Below, in pieces: positions 42,302-52,926 of a DNA stretch of 64,000 bases. The notes beneath the pieces were generated by a model that was not told where the DNA came from, did no database searches, and worked only from the letters and a program-made list of their open reading frames with translations. The DNA is from Flavobacterium crassostreae (GTDB lineage: Bacteria > Bacteroidota > Bacteroidia > Flavobacteriales > Flavobacteriaceae): assembly GCF_001831475.1 (NCBI RefSeq), contig NZ_CP017688.1, positions 1,054,001 to 1,118,000 on the forward strand. Reading direction: 5' to 3'. Every line of letters begins with the position of its first letter. Position 1 is the stretch's first letter. Position numbers and translations under genes: made by a program.

Positions 42302-43012
42302 TTAAAACGTAAGCTTTATAAATTGCCAGTCTAGAGTTTTAAACAAGACCAATTCGTTGTTCAAACAAGGCAAATCCAGGATTAGTTTTAAGGTTTCGTG
42401 CGCCATCATCAAACCAATCATTCCAGGTAAAGTCCCTAGTACGCCATTAAGGTTGCAATTAGGTACTTCTTTAGGGTTGGGCGGTTCTGGAAATAAATCT
42501 CTTAAGTTTTTGCTTCCTTGATGGTTAAAAACTGCTATTTGTCCTTCAAAGCCTAAAATACTTCCGTACACAATAGTTTTGTCCAATGCCACACAAGTAT
42601 CGTTAACCAAATAGCGGGTAGTGAAGTTGTCGGATCCATCTACTATAATATCAAATGAAGCAATGATTTTTGCGGCATTATCGGGAGTGATTTTTTCTTC
42701 AAATGCCAAAACCTCTACCAACGGATTTAGTTTTTGTAGTTGTGCTTTTGCGGTTTGTGCTTTGGATAATCCTACTTGGTCCTCGGTATATAAAATTTGT
42801 CGGTGTAGGTTGTGGATTTCAATGGTGTCAAAATCAACAATTCCAATACGTCCAACCCCGGCTGTAGCTATATATTGTAAAACAGGACATCCCAGACCTC
42901 CTGCGCCAATAACCAGTACACTTGCTTTTTTTAGCTTGCTTTGGCCCTGGTCACCAATCTCTGGCAAGATGACTTGTCTGTTGTATCGTAAAAAATCTTG
43001 TATTATACTCAT
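42302..43012 (-). CDS. thiF: ThiF/MoeB/HesA family adenylyltransferase
   Basis: This 236-residue E1-like protein would adenylate the C-terminus of ThiS so that sulfur can be added. It has the nucleotide loop VIGAGGLGCPVLQYIA, the Arg-finger region NLHRQILY, and DGSDNFTTRYLVND. The zinc-binding CxxC pair usually found before LFPEPP is absent (SKNLRDLFPEPP), and only one cysteine remains in VPNCNLNG. It is the last gene of the thi operon, 87 bp after thiH. Function in thiamin synthesis is inferred from position. Confidence 0.88.
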   Translation of the reverse strand: MSIIQDFLRYNRQVILPEIGDQGQSKLKKASVLVIGAGGLGCPVLQYIATAGVGRIGIVDFDTIEIHNLHRQILYTEDQVGLSKAQTAKAQLQKLNPLVEVLAFEEKITPDNAAKIIASFDIIVDGSDNFTTRYLVNDTCVALDKTIVYGSILGFEGQIAVFNHQGSKNLRDLFPEPPNPKEVPNCNLNGVLGTLPGMIGLMMAHETLKLILDLPCLNNELVLFKTLDWQFIKLTF

Positions 43013-43099
43013 TGGTATTAAATTTTAAAATAAATAGGCCGCCGTAAACGCTAACAGTAGCGTCCAAAGAAGTTGTTTTTACTGTTTTTTGCAGCGTTT

Positions 43100-44212
43100 T
43101 TAATTAAAAGCTTTTTCCCAATCTTTCCACACTGGCTCGTAACCACTTTGTTTAATAATATGGGCAATTTCAGATACGGAGCGTTCATCACTAATCTCAA
43201 ATTGTTCTAAAGACTGTGGATCTACCACATAGCCTCCTGGATTGGTTTTAGAGCCAGCACTCATACTGGTGGTACCAATTGGAATAATATGGTTTCTAAA
43301 GGTTTCGTTTTCTCGAGTGGAGATCGAAATTTCTAAATCTTCATTCCATAAACGGTAGGCACAAATTAGTTGGGTTAAATCTTTGTCATCCATTATAAAA
43401 TTAGGAGGAACGGTTCCTTCAGCAGGGCGAAGTCTTGGAAAAGAAACAGAATATTTGGTCTTCCAGTATGTTTTTTGCAAATAATCCAAATGCAAAGCAT
43501 TAAAAAAACTATCCGTACGCCAATCTTCTAAACCAAGCAAAACCCCTAGGCCAATCTTATGAATTCCGGCTTTGCCTATTCTGTCTGGGGTGTCTAAACG
43601 AAAATCAAAGTTGGATTTCTTGCCCTTGGTGTGGTATTTCTTGTAGACCTCTTGATGGTAGGTTTCTTGATACACCAAAACCGAATACACACCCGCTTTG
43701 TGCAAAAGGGTATATTCTTCTTGGGATAGTGGTTGTACTTCTACCGACAAAGTAGAAAAATCTTTTTGGATTACCTCAATTGCATTCAAAAAGTAATTAA
43801 TGTTTACGGTATAATTGGCTTCTCCAGAAACTAATAAAACATGGTCAAATCCCAGATCCTTTAAAGCCTTTACCTCTTGTTTTATCTCGGAGTCCATTAG
43901 GGTTTTTCGTTTAATTTTGTTGTCTAAACTAAAACCACAGTAGGTGCAAATGTTTTGGCATTCATTGCTTAAATACAAAGGCGCATACATTTGGATGGTT
44001 TTGCCAAAACGTTTTTGGGTTAACCGATGGCATTCTTGCGCCATTTGTTCCAGGTAAGGCTGTGCTGCAGGAGAGAGCAATACCAAGAAATCGTCTAAAT
44101 TTCTTTTGGTTTTTGCCAAAGATTGGACTACTTCTTTGGAGGTGGTTTGGTAAATTTTTAATTTTATAGTTTCCCAATCGTAATTTTCAAAAACCGATTT
44201 AAATTTTTTCAT
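43100..44212 (-). CDS. thiH: Tyrosine lyase ThiH (radical SAM)
   Basis: ThiH cleaves tyrosine with S-adenosylmethionine to give dehydroglycine for thiazole formation. The radical-SAM cysteines are in CQNICTYCGF (CxxxCxxC). Further family segments are LLVSGEANY, SVEVQPLSQEEYTLL, GVLLGLEDWRTDSF, SFPRLRPAEG and the C-terminal TSMSAGSKTNPGGY. The 370-residue length is standard. Use of ThiH in place of glycine oxidase ThiO means the pathway takes glycine equivalents from tyrosine. It lies 60 bp after thiG. Confidence 0.95.
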   Translation of the reverse strand: MKKFKSVFENYDWETIKLKIYQTTSKEVVQSLAKTKRNLDDFLVLLSPAAQPYLEQMAQECHRLTQKRFGKTIQMYAPLYLSNECQNICTYCGFSLDNKIKRKTLMDSEIKQEVKALKDLGFDHVLLVSGEANYTVNINYFLNAIEVIQKDFSTLSVEVQPLSQEEYTLLHKAGVYSVLVYQETYHQEVYKKYHTKGKKSNFDFRLDTPDRIGKAGIHKIGLGVLLGLEDWRTDSFFNALHLDYLQKTYWKTKYSVSFPRLRPAEGTVPPNFIMDDKDLTQLICAYRLWNEDLEISISTRENETFRNHIIPIGTTSMSAGSKTNPGGYVVDPQSLEQFEISDERSVSEIAHIIKQSGYEPVWKDWEKAFN

Positions 44213-44272
44213 TAGTAGGATTTATTATGGTAAATTTTGCTGCCTTTTCAGGTAGTTACTTCGGGATTAATT

Positions 44273-45049
44273 TTAGCGATCCAAAAATGCCGTTAACGGG
44301 CTCGAGGCAACGGCATGTTGGTACTGCTGTCCTAGTTTGGCTTCAAAGGCTTTTCTACCCGCAATTACGGCTTCTTTAAAAGCTTCGGCCATTAGTATTG
44401 GGTTTCCTGCAACGGCTATGGCTGTGTTAACTAAAACAGCATCTGCACCCAATTCCATTGCTTTTGCTGCATCTGATGGAGCTCCAATTCCGGCATCAAT
44501 AATTACCGGTACGTTGCTTTGTTCAATTATAATTTCTAAAAAATCAATTGTTTTTAGGCCTTTATTGCTGCCAATTGGGGAGCCTAGTGGCATCACTGCA
44601 GCAGTTCCGACCTCCTCTAAGCGTTTACACAAAACAGGATCGGCGTGTATATAAGGCAATACTATAAAGCCAAGTTTGGCCAATTCTTCGGTAGCTTTTA
44701 GAGTTTCAATAGCATCCGGCATTAAATACCTCGGGTCCGGATGGATTTCAAGTTTTAGCCAATTGGTGCCCAGTGCTTCTCGTGCAAGTTGTGCCGCAAA
44801 AACGGCTTCTTTAGCATTTCGGGCACCAGATGTGTTGGGCAATAAATTAATTTTTGGATGTTGCAAATGGGTTATTATTGTATCGGTATCGGTTTCTAGA
44901 TCAATCCGCTTAAGGGCCACGGTTACTAGTTCTGTCTGGGAGGCAATAATGGCTTGTTCCATGGTGGCATTAGAGCCAAACTTTCCGGTTCCTAAAAACA
45001 AGCGCGAATGGAATGTTTTGTCACCAATTTTAAACAACGAGGTTTCCAT
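44273..45049 (-). CDS. thiG: Thiazole synthase ThiG
   Basis: ThiG forms the thiazole phosphate ring from DXP, dehydroglycine and ThiS thiocarboxylate. The 258-residue TIM barrel has the DXP-binding lysine region [50 protein letters not shown] and [29 protein letters not shown]. Its start overlaps the end of thiE by 20 bp, which indicates translational coupling. Confidence 0.96.
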   Translation of the reverse strand: METSLFKIGDKTFHSRLFLGTGKFGSNATMEQAIIASQTELVTVALKRIDLETDTDTIITHLQHPKINLLPNTSGARNAKEAVFAAQLAREALGTNWLKLEIHPDPRYLMPDAIETLKATEELAKLGFIVLPYIHADPVLCKRLEEVGTAAVMPLGSPIGSNKGLKTIDFLEIIIEQSNVPVIIDAGIGAPSDAAKAMELGADAVLVNTAIAVAGNPILMAEAFKEAVIAGRKAFEAKLGQQYQHAVASSPLTAFLDR

Positions 45050-45668
45050 ATAAATTGTTTTTTAATTGTTTAATTGTTTTTTTTGGATGGCTACAATGGG
45101 TTATTAAACCCGAAACAGCAATGCCATAGACCCCGGTTTGCATTAGCGGTTGTACGTCATTGAGCGTAATGCCTCCAATGGCATAAACAGGTGTACTAAG
45201 CCCGTTTTGGTGCATTTTAGTTAGTATAGAGCGGTAGCCTTCTAGACCCAAAACAGGGCTTAGATTCTCTTTGGTGGTTGTAAATTGATACGGACCAAGC
45301 CCAATGTAATCACAGCCATTTTGGATGTGTTTTTGTATGTCTTCAAAGCTATTTGCGGTAGCGCCAATAATTTTGGTAGCGCCAAAAATGTTGCGAGCTT
45401 GGTCAATTGGCATGTCTGTTAGTCCTAAATGCACGCCATCTGCAGCAATGTGTTTGGCAAGAGCTACGTTATCATTGATGATTAAATGGGCCAAATACTC
45501 TTGGCATAAAATTTTAACCGCTTCTGCTAGTGCAAAAGTATCCGAATCCTGCTTTGATTTAAAGCGCATTTGGATCCAATGGCATCCGTTATCCAAAGCG
45601 AGATGAATGTTGTTTAGTTGTGCCGCAACTGTACTGCCTTGCGAGATGTATTGTAGTTTGTTAAACAT
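45030..45668 (-). CDS. thiE: Thiamin phosphate synthase ThiE
   Basis: ThiE couples the pyrimidine and thiazole phosphates. The 212-residue TIM barrel has [33 protein letters not shown], the signature [13 protein letters not shown] and [24 protein letters not shown]. All are close to canonical ThiE. This copy is therefore the more probable active enzyme of the two ThiE-like proteins in this operon. It overlaps thiD by 8 bp and thiG by 20 bp. Confidence 0.94.
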   Translation of the reverse strand: MFNKLQYISQGSTVAAQLNNIHLALDNGCHWIQMRFKSKQDSDTFALAEAVKILCQEYLAHLIINDNVALAKHIAADGVHLGLTDMPIDQARNIFGATKIIGATANSFEDIQKHIQNGCDYIGLGPYQFTTTKENLSPVLGLEGYRSILTKMHQNGLSTPVYAIGGITLNDVQPLMQTGVYGIAVSGLITHCSHPKKTIKQLKNNLYGNLVV

Positions 45669-46416
45669 GATGGTATCCTAGTTTGGTGGTATTGGATGAT
45701 AAATAGTTTTCAATATATGTTTTGGCATTTTTACAAGCCATAACCATACGCTGTTTTTTAGCCAAATTAGCCGTAATTGCAGCCGATAGTACGCAGCCAG
45801 AGCCGTGTTTTTCATATCCCAGAGTATTCTGTGGATCCAATCTAAAAACAGTATCGTTGGTAAATAATTGGTCGACACCCAATGTCTCGGGATGGTGTCC
45901 TCCTTTTAATAAAACCGCAACATGTTCAGAAAGTTTTTGGGCCATAATCTCCGCAGTGGCTAGCGGTGGCATTAGTTGCATTATTTCTGTATAATTGGGA
46001 GTGATGAGGTCTATCTGCTCGATTATTGTTAGCAATTGGGCTTGATTTTCGATGGTTAAAAAATCAAAATTGGTAGAAGATTTTAAAACAGTATCCCACA
46101 CAATTTTGGTGTTGGGAGATAGTCTCTTTATGGTAGCAACCACTTCGCTCAAATAGGCTAGAGAAGGGACAATTCCTATTTTTGCCACAGCTACAGGATG
46201 GGTTTGTAATAATTTGGAGATAGATTCTAAAACAAAGTCTAAAGGTGTCCATTGTATAGCAAAAAAACGTTCTGCGGTTTGTATCGTGTTTGCGGTAAGC
46301 ACAGCAAGGCCAACCACTTGGTGTTGTTCAAATGTTTTACAATCTGCCAAAACGCCTGCTCCTCCCGAGGGATCAAATCCGGCAATACTTAAAACAAAAG
46401 GACGATTTTCTGACAT
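45661..46416 (-). CDS. thiD: Hydroxymethylpyrimidine (phosphate) kinase ThiD
   Basis: ThiD phosphorylates hydroxymethylpyrimidine phosphate to the diphosphate used by ThiE. The 251-residue ribokinase-fold protein starts SIAGFDPSGGAGVLADCKTFE and has WDTVLKSSTNFDFL, LITPNYTEI, AVLLKGGHHPE and the anion-hole motif KHGSGCVLSAAITANLAKK. It overlaps the upstream ThiE paralogue by 28 bp and thiE by 8 bp. Confidence 0.95.
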   Translation of the reverse strand: MSENRPFVLSIAGFDPSGGAGVLADCKTFEQHQVVGLAVLTANTIQTAERFFAIQWTPLDFVLESISKLLQTHPVAVAKIGIVPSLAYLSEVVATIKRLSPNTKIVWDTVLKSSTNFDFLTIENQAQLLTIIEQIDLITPNYTEIMQLMPPLATAEIMAQKLSEHVAVLLKGGHHPETLGVDQLFTNDTVFRLDPQNTLGYEKHGSGCVLSAAITANLAKKQRMVMACKNAKTYIENYLSSNTTKLGYHHV

Positions 46417-46988
46417 AATTTAAAATTTTCAATTGCATTATTTTGATTCCAGATGGTTCCTAACAAGGCTAAATCATCAAAACCATTTTGTAAGGTATAG
46501 TGTATTTTGTCTGCTGCAATACCGCCTAATGCTACGAGCTTGGTTTGGTAATTGGTTCTTTTTTTTAATTCTACAAAAGCATCCGTCTTGGGCTGGTAAT
46601 TTTCTTTAGAAATACTACTAAAAACAGGGCTCAAAAACGCATAATCAAAGCAATGGTCTAATTCATTAAAATCAGTTATGCTATGGGTTGCTGTTGATAG
46701 ATGAAATCCTGATTTTTTATAATTTTTTAAAACAGATTTAGGAGTACTATTGCGTGCTTTTTCAGTAAAATGAATCCGATGGATCCCTAGAGCTTGCGCC
46801 AAATGGTGGTGGCTGTGGAGTACCAAATTCTGGGAGTATTCTAAGCCTATATTTTCAATAAAATGAACCATTTGAGGTGCTGAAAAATCTGGTTTTCGCA
46901 AATGAAATGTGCGCATTCCTTGTTGGAATAATGCGTGTATCAAAGAAATTTCATCACCAATAGCTGTAGGACTTGAGATTACAATCAT
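46389..46988 (-). CDS. Divergent ThiE/TenI-like protein
   Basis: This 199-residue protein is shorter and more divergent than the ThiE encoded two genes on. It keeps the TIM-barrel outline, with GMRTFHLRKPDFS, GFHLSTATHSITDFNELD in place of the ThiE signature, AFLSPVFSSISKENYQPK, LVALGGI and GFDDLALLGTIW. The aspartate normally following N in the LIINDN motif is changed (LVLHSHHHLAQ). That pattern fits TenI-type thiazole tautomerase or a specialised second ThiE. It overlaps thiD by 28 bp and is in the TPP-controlled operon. Confidence 0.85.
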   Translation of the reverse strand: MIVISSPTAIGDEISLIHALFQQGMRTFHLRKPDFSAPQMVHFIENIGLEYSQNLVLHSHHHLAQALGIHRIHFTEKARNSTPKSVLKNYKKSGFHLSTATHSITDFNELDHCFDYAFLSPVFSSISKENYQPKTDAFVELKKRTNYQTKLVALGGIAADKIHYTLQNGFDDLALLGTIWNQNNAIENFKLCQKIVLLF

Positions 46989-47098
46989 GTGTATTTTTAT
47001 AAAAACACCAGAGACGCGTTACAATAAAGAATATAGCATACGTCATGGGTTTGTTCCCCGAATCGATATGCTAGATTCTTTTTTTCTAAATTTCAGGA

Positions 47099-48979
<1,881 letters not shown>

Positions 48980-49013
48980 CTATATAGACGTAGCAAAGCC
49001 TCCAAAGAAGCTT

Positions 49014-49220
49014 TTAGCCTCCTTGGGTTGCAGAAAGAATTAAAATTTCGTCCGATTGTGATAACTGCAGTTGGTTCCAGTCCGATTTTGGAATAACAGT
49101 ATTGTTGATTGCAACAGCAATGCCCGATTGTTTTTGCGGAATTTCAATATCAAGAAGTTCTTGAATGCTTAATGCATTTGCTTGAAATTGTTTAATTTGG
49201 TTGTTGATTTTTAATTCCAT
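49014..49220 (-). CDS. thiS: Sulfur carrier protein ThiS
   Basis: This 68-residue ubiquitin-like carrier delivers sulfur as a C-terminal thiocarboxylate to the thiazole synthase. It begins MELKINNQIKQF and ends ILSATQGG, the required Gly-Gly. GIAVAINNTVIPKSDW is the conserved middle. It is the first gene after the TPP riboswitch. Confidence 0.95.
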   Translation of the reverse strand: MELKINNQIKQFQANALSIQELLDIEIPQKQSGIAVAINNTVIPKSDWNQLQLSQSDEILILSATQGG

Positions 49221-49296
49221 TCCTGTAGATTTTAGTATATAATTATACTTTAGGAATGGCTACAAAGTGCCCAAATATGGGACTGTGGAAGTCATT

Positions 49297-49378
49297 TACT
49301 TTTCCCTACGCTAGTATGAACTAGATCAGGTTCAGAGGGTAATTCTCAGCCTACAGTATTGCAGACACCCCTAAAGTG
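49297..49378 (-). promoter_or_regulatory. TPP riboswitch (THI element) upstream of thiS
   Basis: On the minus strand the canonical THI core is complete: TTTAGGGGTGTC, GGCTGAGAATTACCC, TGAACCTGATCTAG, and CGTAGGGAAAAGT, where ACTTT and AAAGT close P1. P3 is short here, unlike the copy at 33999-34112. It should repress the whole thi operon when thiamin diphosphate is abundant. Confidence 0.97.
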
Positions 49379-49383
49379 TGAAG

Positions 49384-49391
49384 CAAATGTA
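49384..49391 (-). promoter_or_regulatory. -7 element of the thi operon
   Basis: Minus-strand TACATTTG lies a few bases upstream of the riboswitch. A good TTG element at the expected distance is not seen. Confidence 0.55.
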
Positions 49392-49432
49392 ATCAAATTT
49401 TAATTTAAAACAGAAATTTTGATTTTATTTTA

Positions 49433-50014
49433 TCAAAACGTCTCTTTTGCGGCTTGTGTCGCTTTCCAGCAGCTCTGCAAATGATCGTTAACTATTCCAA
49501 CAGCTTGTAGGTAGGCATAGGTTACGGTAGAGCCAACAAATTGGAAACCACGTTTTTTTAAGTCTTTGCTAATAGTGTCCGAAAGCGCTGTGGTAGCAGC
49601 AACATCTTGAAGGGTTTTGGGATAGTTGTATATGGGAGTGTTGTTAGTAAATGCCCAAATATATTTACAAAAACTACCAAATTCGGACTGAATTTTTATA
49701 AAAGCCTGTGCATTGGTTACTGCAGCATGGACTTTGCGTTTGTTTCGGACTATTCCGGCGTCTTGCAATAAATCCTGTATTTTGTCGGGGCTGTATTTGG
49801 CTATTTTAGTATAGTCAAATTGATCGAATGCTTGCCTAAAATTTTCTCTTTTTTGGAGTATGGTTATCCAGCTCAATCCGGCCTGAAAGGTTTCAAGAAT
49901 CAAAAACTCAAATAATGTAGCATCATCGTAGACTGGTTTGCCCCATTCTTGATCATGGTACTCTTGGTATAGCACACTAGAGAGGCACCAGTTGCATCTT
50001 ATTTTGGTTTGCAT
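49433..50014 (-). CDS. tag: DNA-3-methyladenine glycosylase I
   Basis: This 193-residue base-excision enzyme removes 3-methyladenine. Family segments are the N-terminal CNWCLSSVLYQEYHDQEWG with zinc-binding Cys and His, FEFLILETFQAGLSWITIL, and the C-terminal KKRGFQFVGSTVTYAYLQAVGIVNDH. It is on the same strand as tsf and the thi operon, but separated by a terminator on the tsf side and by 54 bp from the thi riboswitch. Confidence 0.94.
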   Translation of the reverse strand: MQTKIRCNWCLSSVLYQEYHDQEWGKPVYDDATLFEFLILETFQAGLSWITILQKRENFRQAFDQFDYTKIAKYSPDKIQDLLQDAGIVRNKRKVHAAVTNAQAFIKIQSEFGSFCKYIWAFTNNTPIYNYPKTLQDVAATTALSDTISKDLKKRGFQFVGSTVTYAYLQAVGIVNDHLQSCWKATQAAKETF

Positions 50015-50040
50015 TATATTGGATTTAAGAATTCAAATAT

Positions 50041-50080
50041 AAAAAAATCCCATTTCAAATTGCTCTGAAATGGGATTTTA
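50041..50080. terminator. Terminator after tsf
   Basis: AAAATCCCATTTCA (50044-50057) pairs with TGAAATGGGATTTT (50066-50079), with T runs on the minus strand. Confidence 0.92.
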
Positions 50081-50101
50081 TATCTAAAAAGAAGCTTTAG
50101 G

Positions 50102-50926
50102 TTATCCTAATGCAGCTCTTTTAAAGCCAGTAACGATAAGATCTTTGTCTAAAGATTTCACATAGTTAGCTACGCTTAATTTGTTGTCTTTAATATAATC
50201 TTGGTTTACTAAAGTATTGTCTTTAAAGAAACGAGCTAATTTTCCTTTGGCAATGTTGTCTAACATAGCTTCTGGTTTTCCTTCTTGACGAAGTAAATCT
50301 TTAGCAATTTCAATTTCTTTTTCGATAGTTTCTGCATCTACGCCTTCTTCGTTTAATGCAATAGGAGACATCGCTGCTGCTTGCATTGCTACATTTCTTG
50401 CTACGTCATCAGCACCTGCTACGTTTGCAGATAATGCAACTAAAGTAGCAATTTTGTTACCAGAATGAATATAAGAACCTACAAAAGCACCTTCTAATTT
50501 TTCAAAAGTTCTGATTTCTAATTTTTCTCCAATAACTCCTGTTTGCTCAATTAATTTATCAGCAATAGTAATTCCGTTAAAATCCGAAGCTAAAAATGCT
50601 TCTTTAGAATCGTAGTTCAATGCTTGGTTAGCCATTTCGGTAGCCATTTTCACAAAGCTCTCGTTCATACCTACGAAGTCAGTTTCACAGTTTAGAGTGA
50701 TTACTACACCAGCAGTTTTTTCCGCATTTACAACAGCAATTGCAGCTCCTTCAGTAGATTCTCTATCCGAACGATTTGCAGCTACTTTTTGTCCTTTTTT
50801 ACGAAGGTTTTCGATCGCTAAATCAAAATCTCCTTCTGCTTCAACTAATGCTTTTTTGCAGTCCATCATTCCTGCACCAGTAGCTGTTCTTAATTTATTT
50901 ACGTCTGCAGCAGTTATTGTTGCCAT
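50102..50926 (-). CDS. tsf: Elongation factor Ts
   Basis: EF-Ts recycles EF-Tu by GDP/GTP exchange. The 274-residue protein has the UBA-like N-terminus with KLRTATGAGMMDCKKALVEAEGDFD, the core NCETDFVGMNESFVKMA, and IHSGNKIATLVAL. It is second in the rpsB-tsf operon, 116 bp after rpsB, and is followed by a strong terminator. Confidence 0.97.
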   Translation of the reverse strand: MATITAADVNKLRTATGAGMMDCKKALVEAEGDFDLAIENLRKKGQKVAANRSDRESTEGAAIAVVNAEKTAGVVITLNCETDFVGMNESFVKMATEMANQALNYDSKEAFLASDFNGITIADKLIEQTGVIGEKLEIRTFEKLEGAFVGSYIHSGNKIATLVALSANVAGADDVARNVAMQAAAMSPIALNEEGVDAETIEKEIEIAKDLLRQEGKPEAMLDNIAKGKLARFFKDNTLVNQDYIKDNKLSVANYVKSLDKDLIVTGFKRAALG

Positions 50927-50937
50927 GTTTTTTTATT

Positions 50938-51032
50938 TAAAGATTAAAAGATTGAAGAATTTAAAAATTAAAAATAGTGCTAATTTAACTCAGGCACTTT
51001 AAGTAATCTTTAAATCTTTCAATCTTCAAATT
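50938..51032. repeat. Inverted AAAGATT-type repeats between rpsB and tsf
   Basis: An AT-rich copy near 50938-50965 (repeating AAAGATTnAAAGATTGAAG) faces a related inverted copy near 51005-51030 (CTTTAAATCTTTCAATCTTC). Together they could form an imperfect hairpin in the intercistronic region. Confidence 0.6.
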
Positions 51033-51042
51033 TATTTTATGT

Positions 51043-51834
51043 TTATTTTTCTTCCGTTGCTGGAGCAGCAGTTTCTGTAGCCGGAGCAGCAGTTTCTGTT
51101 GCAACTGGAGCTTCTTTTTCAGGAGTTCCAGCTTCTTTTTCAGCACCTCTATCAGAAAGACCTTCAGTAATTGCGTTAGTTACTAAAGTTAAAATTTTGT
51201 CTATCGATTTTGAAGCATCATCATTTGATGGAATTACATACTCTACTTCACGAGGATCCGAGTTAGTATCAACCATTGCAAAAACTGGAATGTTTAATTT
51301 TTGAGCTTCTTTTATTGCGATGTGTTCTGCTTTGATATCTACTACAAATAAGGCAGCAGGTAATCTTGACATATCTGAAATGGAACCTAAATTTTTCTCT
51401 AATTTAGCACGAAGACGATCAACTTGCAAACGCTCTTTTTTAGAAAGGGTCATGAATGTACCATCTTTCTTCATTTTATCAATAGTAGCCATTTTTTTAA
51501 CAGCTTTACGGATAGTTACAAAGTTGGTTAGCATTCCACCAGGCCATCTTTCAGTGATGTAAGGCATGTTTGCAGCTTTTGCTTTTTCGGCAACGATGTC
51601 TTTTGCTTGTTTTTTGGTAGCAACAAATAATATTTTTCTACCTGATGCAGCGATTTTTTTCAAAGCTTCGTTAGCTTCTTCAATTTTGGCTGCAGTTTTA
51701 TATAGATTGATAATGTGTATACCATTACGCTCCATATAAATGTAAGGAGCCATGTTTGGATCCCATTTTCTAGTCATGTGTCCAAAATGAACACCTGCTT
51801 CTAGTAATTCTTTTACTTCTACTTTGTTTGACAT
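51043..51834 (-). CDS. rpsB: 30S ribosomal protein S2 with acidic tail
   Basis: Residues 1-230 are standard S2 (ELLEAGVHFGHMTRKWDPNMAPYIY, then TERWPGGMLTNFVTIRKAV and PVFAMVDTNSDPREVEYVIPSNDDA). The last 30 or so residues form a lineage-specific Glu/Ala/Thr/Pro tail with imperfect repeats of ETAAPAT. The total is 263 residues. It heads the rpsB-tsf operon. Acidic S2 tails contrast with the basic L21 tail at 23212-23667. Confidence 0.96.
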   Translation of the reverse strand: MSNKVEVKELLEAGVHFGHMTRKWDPNMAPYIYMERNGIHIINLYKTAAKIEEANEALKKIAASGRKILFVATKKQAKDIVAEKAKAANMPYITERWPGGMLTNFVTIRKAVKKMATIDKMKKDGTFMTLSKKERLQVDRLRAKLEKNLGSISDMSRLPAALFVVDIKAEHIAIKEAQKLNIPVFAMVDTNSDPREVEYVIPSNDDASKSIDKILTLVTNAITEGLSDRGAEKEAGTPEKEAPVATETAAPATETAAPATEEK

Positions 51835-51970
51835 TTTTTTGTACTAGTTTACGTTCTGTTGATTAGCAATGTATAAATGGCGATTTCTCGGCTAAATACA
51901 TTTAGATGCTAAACTAATTTCTCACCTCAATGAGACAACAACAACATTGTTTTAAATTCAATAATAAATT

Positions 51971-52000
51971 CAATAAATCTTGAATAAAGGTATTCAAGAT
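51971..52000 (-). terminator. Hairpin after rpsI
   Basis: ATCTTGAATA (51977-51986) and TATTCAAGAT (51991-52000) form a 10-bp stem with a 4-nt loop, directly after the rpsI stop. The following T run is weak. Confidence 0.65.
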
Positions 52001-52008
52001 AGGTAATA

Positions 52009-52395
52009 TTAACGTTTCGAGAATTGAAATTTCTTACGAGCTTTCTTCTGACCGAATTTCTTACGTTCAACCATTCTTGGATCTCTTGTTAATAAACCTT
52101 CTGGTTTCAAGATGCTTCTGTTTTCTGCATTAACTTCACACATAACACGTGCTAATGCCATTCTTACAGCTTCTGCTTGTCCGTTAGATCCACCTCCGTA
52201 AACATTTACTTTTACATCAAAGTTAGTTGCATTTTCTGTCATAGACATTGGTTGCATTACTTTGTATTGTAAAGTAGCTGTAGGAAAGTACGTTGCAAAT
52301 TCTTTTTTGTTTACAGTGATTACTCCTGTTCCTTCTGAAACATAAACACGTGCAACAGCGGTTTTTCTTCTACCGATTTTGTGAATAACTCCCAT
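52009..52395 (-). CDS. rpsI: 30S ribosomal protein S9
   Basis: This 128-residue S9 has IGRRKTAVARVYVSEGTG near the start, VYGGGSNGQAEAVRMALARV in the middle and the basic C-terminus ARKKFQFSKR, whose end reaches the P-site tRNA. It overlaps the rplM stop by one base, so translation is coupled. Confidence 0.97.
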   Translation of the reverse strand: MGVIHKIGRRKTAVARVYVSEGTGVITVNKKEFATYFPTATLQYKVMQPMSMTENATNFDVKVNVYGGGSNGQAEAVRMALARVMCEVNAENRSILKPEGLLTRDPRMVERKKFGQKKARKKFQFSKR

Positions 52396-52850
52396 TACTT
52401 AAGATCGTTTAGGTTAACTGTTCTTGGTTTTTGAGCGCCTTGTTTGTGCTCAGATCCAACAACAACATTTAAATTTCTGAAAAGTTCTGCTCCAATTTTG
52501 TTTTTTGGTAACATTCCTTTTACTGCTTTTTCTACTAATAATGCAGGGTTTTTGGCTTGCAATACTTTAGCAGTTAAAGTTCTTTGTCCTCCTGGGTAAC
52601 CTGTATGACGCATGTAAATCTTTTCGTCCATTTTGTTACCTGTAAGGTTAATTTTTTCTGAGTTGATAACAATTACGTTATCTCCACAGTCCACGTGTGG
52701 TGTATAACTTGGTTTGTACTTACCTCTTAAAATCATAGCGACTTTTGAAGCAAGACGTCCTAAGTTATGACCGTCAGCATCTACAACGATCCACTCTTTT
52801 GTAGAGTTGGCTTTTGTTGCTGAAATTGTCTTGTAGCTTAATGCGTTCAC
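52395..52850 (-). CDS. rplM: 50S ribosomal protein L13
   Basis: This 151-residue L13 has EWIVVDADGHNLGRLAS, GKYKPSYTPHVDCGDNVIVIN and HTGYPGG, all conserved. It is the first gene of rplM-rpsI, with a strong promoter (52897-52926) and a short hairpin in the leader. Autoregulation by L13 through its leader is known in other bacteria and plausible here. Confidence 0.97.
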   Translation of the reverse strand: MNALSYKTISATKANSTKEWIVVDADGHNLGRLASKVAMILRGKYKPSYTPHVDCGDNVIVINSEKINLTGNKMDEKIYMRHTGYPGGQRTLTAKVLQAKNPALLVEKAVKGMLPKNKIGAELFRNLNVVVGSEHKQGAQKPRTVNLNDLK

Positions 52851-52878
52851 AATAAATAAATTTTAATTAAACATTCCG

Positions 52879-52894
52879 TCCCCAATAAAGGGGA
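52879..52894 (-). promoter_or_regulatory. Hairpin in the rplM leader
   Basis: TCCCC and GGGGA pair around a 6-nt AT loop within about 10 nt of the predicted transcription start. It is a candidate L13 autoregulatory element. Confidence 0.5.
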
Positions 52895-52896
52895 TG

Positions 52897-52926
52897 CAAA
52901 AGTACAATTAATTATTTTAAATACAA
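52897..52926 (-). promoter_or_regulatory. Promoter of rplM-rpsI
   Basis: On the minus strand TTG (52924-52926), a 19-bp spacer and TACTTTTG (52897-52904) match the consensus well. Confidence 0.82.
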
